The notes beneath the pieces were generated by a model. That model saw only the letters and a program-made list of their open reading frames with translations. It ran no database searches and had not been told where the DNA came from. Position numbers and translations under genes: made by a program. From Candidatus Aenigmatarchaeota archaeon (lineage in GTDB: Archaea > Aenigmatarchaeota > Aenigmatarchaeia > PWEA01 > JAGHBM01): a DNA stretch of 11,629 nt. Positions 6,207 to 11,629 of the stretch are shown in pieces. Every line of letters starts with the position of its first letter. The stretch's first letter is position 1. The stretch lies in NCBI GenBank assembly GCA_023133195.1, contig JAGLWW010000013.1:1-11629 (forward strand). Reading direction: 5' to 3'.

Positions 6207-6219
6207 ATTATCAACCTTT
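6207..6219 (-). promoter_or_regulatory. A-to-B junction with SD inside the last codons of A2
   Basis: The A2 gene ends AAAGGTTGATAAT and then the ATG of B1 follows. AAAGG encodes part of the final Lys-Gly and serves as the SD, 8 bases from the start. The end of A1 has the equivalent AAAAGGGATATAA before an ATG, so SD function may help conserve the Val-Ile-Thr-Lys-Gly C-terminus of family A. Confidence 0.6.
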
Positions 6220-9200
6220 TGTTATCACTGAACTTATGTTAAGCACACCAAAACTTGTATCGAATCTTGTGTTGTTTTTTCCTTTATTGGAAAACTTTCC
6301 ATAGGTATCTATATCATTGGAAAGTCCACATCTTCCAATTATATAATTGTTTTCAGAATCGTTTGTAAATTCAACCCGAAAACACGGATACCCTAGGACA
6401 TCCGAGCATAAACGCCCGTCTGTGTGGCGTATATTGGCAGGGTCCCACGCCATGATGTTTGTGAAAATATTACCATAACCGTCAGCTACTATACTACGAT
6501 GTGTTATCTGTTCCCCTCCCCACCAGGATTCGGTACCTGTTTGAAACTGTATCATGTTAAAAACATTACCGGAAGTGCTGCAGTTCTCCCTGCTTACAGC
6601 AGTGTTTCTTGATATATTGACGCCGATTTCGTTAGCATAAAACCACATATACTCAAATGTGTTTCCGTCGATATGTGCTCCGGGTTCGCTCCCGCTTGGG
6701 TTTCTCTCGTTCTGAATAAGGATTGCATTTACAAAGGAACGAAGATACGTGTCTCTTACTACCACCCCGGTAATCTTCTGGGGAACCGCTATGTCCGGTG
6801 CATAGAGGTGTATTCCGTAACCTCTTCCGGAGTAAGTTGGGTCATAAAACCTTTGAGGTGAATCTGTATTAACCATTATCTGGACTATAGAAACTTGAGC
6901 ATCAAACCCCGGACCCGCGGACACGTTAACATAGCAATCCAGGTTTTCCAATTCAGACCATGTCCATGGAGAAGGCGCATTTGTGTCATCTGTTATTTCA
7001 ACCCAGTTGGTGTAGCCTGCAGAACTTACGTAACTTAAAAGGTGAACATCCCCAAGGGAACTATTTGCAAATCGTGGGGTTAGAGTAACGTTTTTGCTTG
7101 AGTTCGAATGCTCCACATAAGCCCTGAGATAAACATCGGTTACGTTCCTTGGTCCGTAATATCCCTGCTCGTAACTGGAATCATGCGTATTGCCGTCCAA
7201 CCTTATTGAATCCGTCTCATTGCCCTGGGCATAAGTGCTTGTGCTTCCATCCACCAGGTTTGCAGTGTTTTCCCAGCCGCTGTTCTCCGTGGAACTGTTG
7301 AAGTATATTGTAAAATAACGATATACACTGTTATTGTAACCCAGTCCAATTGTCTCCAAAGCCATGTTTTCTATAAGAGCTGATTCTATGTAGCTGGTTG
7401 CGTTAAGGAATATGCAAGAATTCGGTTCCAAAAAATCCGTATAGGTATTGTACCAAGTTACATGTCCTGCCACGTCTATAGCACCGTTCCTTATTCCCGC
7501 TCCATTCTTCAATTCAACCATATTTATTTTAACTCCATCTGGTAATTTGAGAGAAGATCCCCCCAAATCCAGCATAACATTTTCTTTGACTATAACTGTA
7601 TCAGTGAGATTGAATTTCATGACCCCAGGTAGCCAAACCGTTCCCCCGGCAGATCCCAGATTATTTATCGCTACCTGAATGTTTGCGGATTCAGCCGACC
7701 ATACATTCCCCTTACTATTCCTAATCATTGTGTAAATGTTGTCGTGGGAAGAGGATACTTTATGGGTTGCAAAAGTACCGGGCAGGGTTGTCGTGGTGGA
7801 AGTGATTGTTGACGTTGTGGTGGTCGTGCCCTGGTATTCATAAGCCCCTATGTCCGGGGCTATGCCAGAGTAGACCAAGCCAACTGGGTCTCCGTTGCTC
7901 CAAGAGATGGACTGGTTGACTGTGATGTTATCGGTGGTGTAGTTTATGTCTGTTACCATGACCACGGAATTTAAACCTACCTTTATCAGATCTCCGTTAG
8001 TCAATCCGAATCCGTCATGGAAATAGGCCGCGTCTTCTACTGTTATGTTGGTCCCGCTGCCCGAACCCACGGTTTCCGTGAGCCAGTCACCGGAGTCTAT
8101 CGCGGGGCTGTCCGACTGAAGGGTGAAGTTCTCGTTTGCCGGATCAACCATTTTCGGATCGGTTCTCATGTCTCCGGTTACTTCCGGTTGTGAAAGCCAT
8201 TCGGTGAAATTGTAACCGTCCCAGTGATTGCCGTTTAATCCGTCACCGCGCCACCATATGTTGTAGCTGAAATTACTGTTCGTGTTGCTTAAATTTGCGG
8301 GTGAGATGTAATGAACAAATGTATTCGGACTGGAATCATTCGTGGAGTGAAATATATTGTTCTTAAAGATTAAGCCGCTTATATTTTTGTTGTTAATCTG
8401 GATGTGGTCGGGGTCGCCGTCTGTTATAATATTGTTGTGGTAATAGTACATGCCAATGGATTCATCGGGTGGGTACTGGTTTTCATTCTTGGCAATTCCG
8501 TTGTTTCCCCAGCTGTATATAACGGAATTGCGCATCCTGATGTTGTAAGCCCTGGTAAAAGTGTGAGCGTTTCCTGGCATGTGATGTATGTAACAGTTAT
8601 CTATCATTACGTTGGCCTGGCCGTGGCCGGTTACCAGGTTGCCGGCATCGGACAAGTTACAGTCTCTAATAAGTACGTTGTCACAACCGTAACCTCCAAC
8701 AATATCTATAACTTCCTCCCATGTATCCCAAATGGTACAGTTCTCTATCAAAAAGTTGTCTCCTATACTGTTGTTTTCATTTGTTCCTCCGTAATGTATA
8801 CTGATACCATCTTTGGCATCGTTTATACTGCAATTTCTTATTATAAAATTGCCGCATTGAAATGAACCGCTACCATCATGCTGAATACTTATGCCATGAC
8901 TGCCATTTGCATCTATAACACAATCTTCAATCAGGACGTCTTTCGTATTGTATCCGGCAAAAAGAGGTCCCGTATTTTCTGAAACGATATTCCTAAGTGT
9001 AATATTATGGTTGTTACAACCGTTGTAAAAGAAAGTTACTCTGGTGGAATCTCCGCCTGTAAAATGTAGGTCTTGAATAGTAACATGTCCCATGCCATTT
9101 TGATCGAAATAAAATATTTGATTTCCACCTGTCCTGCTAATGTTCGGTTTGGCTCCGGTTCCATAAGCACCGAATATCATCTCATTGGAAGCATTTCCTC

Positions 9201-10278
9201 CAGCATCAACATTCAGAGCAACTGAAGAAACCCAGCTATCCCCCCTCATAAAGTATATGTCGTCCCCCTGATTGATTACGCCACTCAGTTCTGTGTCAAC
9301 CTTTTCGATGGTCTGCCAGGGGTGGGTTATGTTGCCCTGATAAGAGTCGTTTCCATCGTTTGCCACGTAATAGGAGGTGCCCTGGCCGTTTTGAAAAGCA
9401 TTCCACGCGGCGTCAATAAAGTTGCTTTCGTTCTCTGCGAAGTCATCGGTGGAGTCTTGGTTGGCTTGTGCGTTCGGATGAGAATTCCCGCATGAAGTTC
9501 TATAACTCAGCTTGGTTTGGCTTGGATACGTTTCGTTGTCATCCAGGTAAGCAAGTAAGTCGAACCAATCGTAGACAGCTACATTATTCAGACCGGTTTG
9601 ATTCGTGTAATTTTGCAGCCATTCGCTTTTCAGCCAGTTATTAAAAATACGGGCAAGATGTGCACTTGCGTTGTTGGTTGAACAGGGCTCAAGAGACGGG
9701 GCAGTCACCGGGATAAACAATACATCTGAGTTCTCGGCAAAAATATCCTCCAGAGGCTTGTAAGTATAACTGTTGTTGGTATAGTTTTTTCCTGAACCGT
9801 TGGGATGGCGGTAAACGGCCTTGTAGTTGGCTATTGTCTGGTTGTTTGGACTATAAGTCGCATGGAAAGGGCTGCCGGGCTCGGTGCCGTTGCCCACAAC
9901 ATCACTTATGGGATAACAACTCTTAAACATTATAATTTTGTTTGTACCGTTGTCACATTCATAACTTTTGACACTTTCAAGATAGTCGTTGAACCAGTAA
10001 ATCCAATGGTTCATGTTCGTATGGTCGCCTTCTTGGCCGCCAAAAGCGTCTAAACTGTCTGGTCTTCCGGTATCATTGGATACCACATCATTATAATATA
10101 TTTCATTTACTTCGTCTATGTAGCTTTTGTTTAACAAAGCATTACGCAGGTCCTGGTTCAGCCAGTTGTTTCCGCAGGAATGGTGAATGAAAATCAGGTC
10201 GTCTGTCGTATCAGCAAAAACAATCTCTGCGCTTAAAAAAATGCAGACTGTTATGAACAAAATGATTTTTGTTTTCAT
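6211..10278 (-). CDS. Giant secreted fusion (A2): SGNH-hydrolase-like domain + beta-helix + Thr linker + family A beta-helix
   Basis: 1355 aa from the chosen start at 10278; numbering here follows the longer 1360-residue ORF (start 10293). Residues 6-27 are the export signal. About 30-300 look like a divergent SGNH/GDSL-type hydrolase, with LIFIHHSCGNNWL (candidate nucleophile Ser39), MFKSCYPIS (122-130) and SCGNSHPNAQANQ (267-279, candidate His272). If so it may de-esterify a glycan. About 306-820 form a right-handed helix starting SYYVANDGNDSYQG and ending DIGAYEYQG. A Thr/Ser linker (823-837) joins it to a family A domain (842-1360) with its own inserted beta-sandwich (992-1143). The start at 10278 follows GAGGGTTAAC and leaves one base after the B2 stop. 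The nucleophile and fold are inferred from motifs, and the usual Asp three residues before the histidine is not seen. Confidence 0.82.
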   Translation of the reverse strand: MKTKIILFITVCIFLSAEIVFADTTDDLIFIHHSCGNNWLNQDLRNALLNKSYIDEVNEIYYNDVVSNDTGRPDSLDAFGGQEGDHTNMNHWIYWFNDYLESVKSYECDNGTNKIIMFKSCYPISDVVGNGTEPGSPFHATYSPNNQTIANYKAVYRHPNGSGKNYTNNSYTYKPLEDIFAENSDVLFIPVTAPSLEPCSTNNASAHLARIFNNWLKSEWLQNYTNQTGLNNVAVYDWFDLLAYLDDNETYPSQTKLSYRTSCGNSHPNAQANQDSTDDFAENESNFIDAAWNAFQNGQGTSYYVANDGNDSYQGNITHPWQTIEKVDTELSGVINQGDDIYFMRGDSWVSSVALNVDAGGNASNEMIFGAYGTGAKPNISRTGGNQIFYFDQNGMGHVTIQDLHFTGGDSTRVTFFYNGCNNHNITLRNIVSENTGPLFAGYNTKDVLIEDCVIDANGSHGISIQHDGSGSFQCGNFIIRNCSINDAKDGISIHYGGTNENNSIGDNFLIENCTIWDTWEEVIDIVGGYGCDNVLIRDCNLSDAGNLVTGHGQANVMIDNCYIHHMPGNAHTFTRAYNIRMRNSVIYSWGNNGIAKNENQYPPDESIGMYYYHNNIITDGDPDHIQINNKNISGLIFKNNIFHSTNDSSPNTFVHYISPANLSNTNSNFSYNIWWRGDGLNGNHWDGYNFTEWLSQPEVTGDMRTDPKMVDPANENFTLQSDSPAIDSGDWLTETVGSGSGTNITVEDAAYFHDGFGLTNGDLIKVGLNSVVMVTDINYTTDNITVNQSISWSNGDPVGLVYSGIAPDIGAYEYQGTTTTTSTITSTTTTLPGTFATHKVSSSHDNIYTMIRNSKGNVWSAESANIQVAINNLGSAGGTVWLPGVMKFNLTDTVIVKENVMLDLGGSSLKLPDGVKINMVELKNGAGIRNGAIDVAGHVTWYNTYTDFLEPNSCIFLNATSYIESALIENMALETIGLGYNNSVYRYFTIYFNSSTENSGWENTANLVDGSTSTYAQGNETDSIRLDGNTHDSSYEQGYYGPRNVTDVYLRAYVEHSNSSKNVTLTPRFANSSLGDVHLLSYVSSAGYTNWVEITDDTNAPSPWTWSELENLDCYVNVSAGPGFDAQVSIVQIMVNTDSPQRFYDPTYSGRGYGIHLYAPDIAVPQKITGVVVRDTYLRSFVNAILIQNERNPSGSEPGAHIDGNTFEYMWFYANEIGVNISRNTAVSRENCSTSGNVFNMIQFQTGTESWWGGEQITHRSIVADGYGNIFTNIMAWDPANIRHTDGRLCSDVLGYPCFRVEFTNDSENNYIIGRCGLSNDIDTYGKFSNKGKNNTRFDTSFGVLNISSVITKG
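6214..7764 (-). repeat. Diverged duplicate of the family A domain, copy 2
   Basis: This block encodes the C-terminal 517 residues of A2 and is the paralogue of 3491-5047. It lacks its own signal peptide. Alignment begins abruptly after the Thr linker, at SSSHDNIYTMIRNSKGN, where A1 has its mature N-terminus. Confidence 0.85.
7783..7827 (-). repeat. Thr/Ser-coding linker tract in A2
   Basis: About 15 codons, nearly all Thr with a few Ser and Ile, separate the first beta-helix from the family A domain. It marks the domain fusion point and is probably a flexible or glycosylated hinge. Confidence 0.75.
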
Positions 10279-10290
10279 GTTAACCCTCTT
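10276..10290 (-). promoter_or_regulatory. Conserved B-to-A junction (B2 to A2)
   Basis: GAGGGTTAACATGAA (minus strand) is identical to the B1-to-A1 junction. It carries the last Glu-Gly codons and TAA of B2, one spacer base, and the preferred ATG of A2. The ATG at 10293 lies upstream of this SD and is therefore unlikely to be used. Confidence 0.7.
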
Positions 10291-11323
10291 CATAAAGATG
10301 CCATATTGTTAAATTGCTTTTTTCAAGGTCAAGAATTGTATAACTATTTCCCCATTTAACCCAATTTCCGACTTTAAGGTCTTCACTGCCTCCGCGAAAG
10401 GAGATGAAGAGAGCATCGCCGCCTTCATTTCCAACGCCCTGGGTACTGAAGTTGTATGAAGCCCTTGTCCCGCCGTTGTTATCCCAGTTATAGGCTACAA
10501 CGTTATCAAAAACGTTCCCCTGACCGTTGTTCCAGATTATATACTCTGTGTCAGAGGTGCAGTTGCACTGGACATTCTGGAAGTAATTCCCGGATACTTC
10601 CTGTTGCTCCTCGTATAATGTAATAAAGTACTTGTCGCCGTAACCGAATACGTTGGAGAACATGTTACCATTTATATACGCGTCCCCAGTTCCGGTATGA
10701 TTGATGAAAATGCCGTACTCAAATTCTCTTGTTTTTATGTCATGAAACAGTGCTACAATGTATTGTGTATCCGAACCTTCCGTAAGAAGATATATTCCTT
10801 TTCCCCTGAGGCCGTCAGAAATTAACTCTATATCACTGACTATAGTAAGCTGATCTTTAATACCAATACCGTCTGTGGCACGGAATGTAATAGTAGCATG
10901 ATCGAAATCGTTAACAGATGAAACGTTTATTATGCCATTCCTGAGCTGTGAGGCTTTCCGCATTTCTATAACATCGAAATCTCCGGAAGGAACTATGGTA
11001 GACCCTCTCATGTCAAGGGTTACACGCCTCTCGATAGTAAGCGTAGAGTCTATTATAAAAGTTTTGTTTCCTGGTAACCAAACATAACCGTGAGTACCAC
11101 CGTAACCAGCATAACCAGCAGGGAGTTCCGGATTCAAATCATTTATAGCCGCCTGAATATTGGAACCATTATCCTCCCAGATGTTTCCGTTGCTGTTTAC
11201 TATGAAAGTGTCAATGTCGTCATGAGTGTCGGATATGGTTCTGGTTATCGAAAGGGCTAAAGGCACGGCTATTATTATAAAAAACAGAGTTACTAAACCA
11301 ACCTTAATATTTATTCTTAACAT
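10280..11323 (-). CDS. Family B secreted beta-helix surface protein (copy B2)
   Basis: A 347-aa exported protein, paralogue of B1 along its whole length. The signal is about residues 1-25 (MLRINIK then a hydrophobic run). The mature part opens SITRTISDTHDDIDTFIVNS, then NIQAAINDL (55-63) and THGYVWLPGNKTF (77-89). Shared landmarks with B1 include GSTIVPSG, ASQLRNGIINVSS, ELISDGLRGKGIYLL, FEYGIFINHT, GYGDKYFITLYE and NYFQNVQCNCTSDTEY (Cys253, Cys255). The variable stretch is about 145-200. It ends LTIWHLYEEG, with GAGGGT at the 3' end serving as the SD for A2. The start lies 3 bases after the stop of the partial B3 gene, and GGGCTGAT upstream is a modest SD. No anchor or catalytic motif is visible. 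Confidence 0.8.
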   Translation of the reverse strand: MLRINIKVGLVTLFFIIIAVPLALSITRTISDTHDDIDTFIVNSNGNIWEDNGSNIQAAINDLNPELPAGYAGYGGTHGYVWLPGNKTFIIDSTLTIERRVTLDMRGSTIVPSGDFDVIEMRKASQLRNGIINVSSVNDFDHATITFRATDGIGIKDQLTIVSDIELISDGLRGKGIYLLTEGSDTQYIVALFHDIKTREFEYGIFINHTGTGDAYINGNMFSNVFGYGDKYFITLYEEQQEVSGNYFQNVQCNCTSDTEYIIWNNGQGNVFDNVVAYNWDNNGGTRASYNFSTQGVGNEGGDALFISFRGGSEDLKVGNWVKWGNSYTILDLEKSNLTIWHLYEEG

Positions 11324-11326
11324 TTA

Positions 11327-11629
11327 TCAGCCCAACACCGTGGTATATCCTATTGTTAAACTGCTGTTTTCAAAGTCAAGAACTGTGTATCTGTTTGTAG
11401 TCGAATTCCATGTCCCAAAGGCCAGATCATCGCTCCCTCCCCTGAAAGAGACAAAACACTGGTCACCGCCATCATGCCCGATGCCAGGTTCACTAAAATT
11501 ATATGATGCTCTGGTTCCGCCGTTATTGTCCCAGTTATAGGCTATGACTGTATCATACGTGTTACCCTGGCCGTTGTTCCAAACTATATACTCAGTATTA
11601 TTGGTACAGTTGCACTGAACATTATGAAA
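11327..11629 (-). CDS. Family B beta-helix surface protein (copy B3), C-terminal 100 residues only
   Basis: The gene is open at the right edge and ends at TGA, three bases before B2 starts. The visible protein begins FHNVQCNCTNNTEYIVWNNG and contains YNWDNNGGTRASYNFS, GGDQCFVSFRGGSDDLAFG and a final LDFENSSLTIGYTTVLG. These align with the last quarter of B1 and B2, including the C-x-C pair. B3 followed directly by B2 breaks strict A/B alternation. The C-terminus differs from the Glu-Gly ending used where a family A gene follows, consistent with that ending being tied to the A gene's SD. Confidence 0.85.
   Translation of the reverse strand, partial: FHNVQCNCTNNTEYIVWNNGQGNTYDTVIAYNWDNNGGTRASYNFSEPGIGHDGGDQCFVSFRGGSDDLAFGTWNSTTNRYTVLDFENSSLTIGYTTVLG

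Noticed and set aside
8404..8865. Plus-strand ORF of 153 codons inside the giant fusion gene
   Set aside because: It lies wholly opposite a coherent beta-helix domain, shows no family motif, and has composition typical of an antisense shadow.
3485..11323. Pectate lyase activity for the A and B proteins
   Set aside because: The fold class is shared with pectate lyases and tailspikes, but I cannot identify catalytic Arg/Asp sets, so only the fold is claimed.
3485..11629. Provirus carrying tailspike genes
   Set aside because: Tailspike-like helices are suggestive, but no integrase, capsid, terminase or other virus genes are visible, and the signal peptides point to secretion by the cell.

Overview
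All genes lie on the minus strand and are packed with almost no spacing. The window looks archaeal. It has threonine-rich linkers in surface proteins, dense N-X-S/T sequons, GGTG/GAGG-type ribosome sites fused to stop codons, an A/T-rich TATA-like element upstream of a short leader, and an anaerobe's oxygen-defence genes. I cannot name the lineage. An uncultured anaerobic archaeon (euryarchaeal or DPANN-like) is my inference.

Block 1, right side (about 3.4-11.6 kb; transcription runs right to left), is a surface-protein operon of secreted right-handed beta-helix proteins in two related families. Family B (about 350 aa) and family A (about 515-540 aa) alternate: B3 (partial) - B2 - A2 - B1 - A1. 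A and B share an N-terminal module (Asn-Ser-Lys-Gly-Asn-x-Trp, then Ile-Gln-x-Ala-Ile, then Val-Trp-Leu-Pro) typical of tailspike / pectate-lyase-3-like helices. A2 is a 1355-aa giant: an SGNH-hydrolase-like domain, a first beta-helix, a Thr linker, then a full A domain. Gene junctions are conserved, with the next gene's Shine-Dalgarno (SD) sequence lying in the last codons of the gene before. The block ends with a membrane-anchored protein: a glycosylated ectodomain, a Thr/Gly/Glu linker, one transmembrane helix and a cytoplasmic OB-fold-like domain. The beta-helix proteins themselves show no C-terminal anchor.

Block 2, left side (1-2.35 kb), is a tight oxidative-stress operon behind a promoter-like region at about 2.3 kb. 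It encodes rubrerythrin, a stand-alone DUF438-type PAS protein, a membrane-tethered cyclophilin, an SdpI-family membrane protein, and the first 18 codons of a desulfoferrodoxin/superoxide reductase cut by the window edge. Rubrerythrin and superoxide reductase would remove peroxide and superoxide. The PAS protein could sense redox state or a ligand, and the cyclophilin and SdpI proteins act at the membrane.

I see no tRNA, rRNA, CRISPR array, transposase or other mobile element, and no gene-free stretch above 300 bases.
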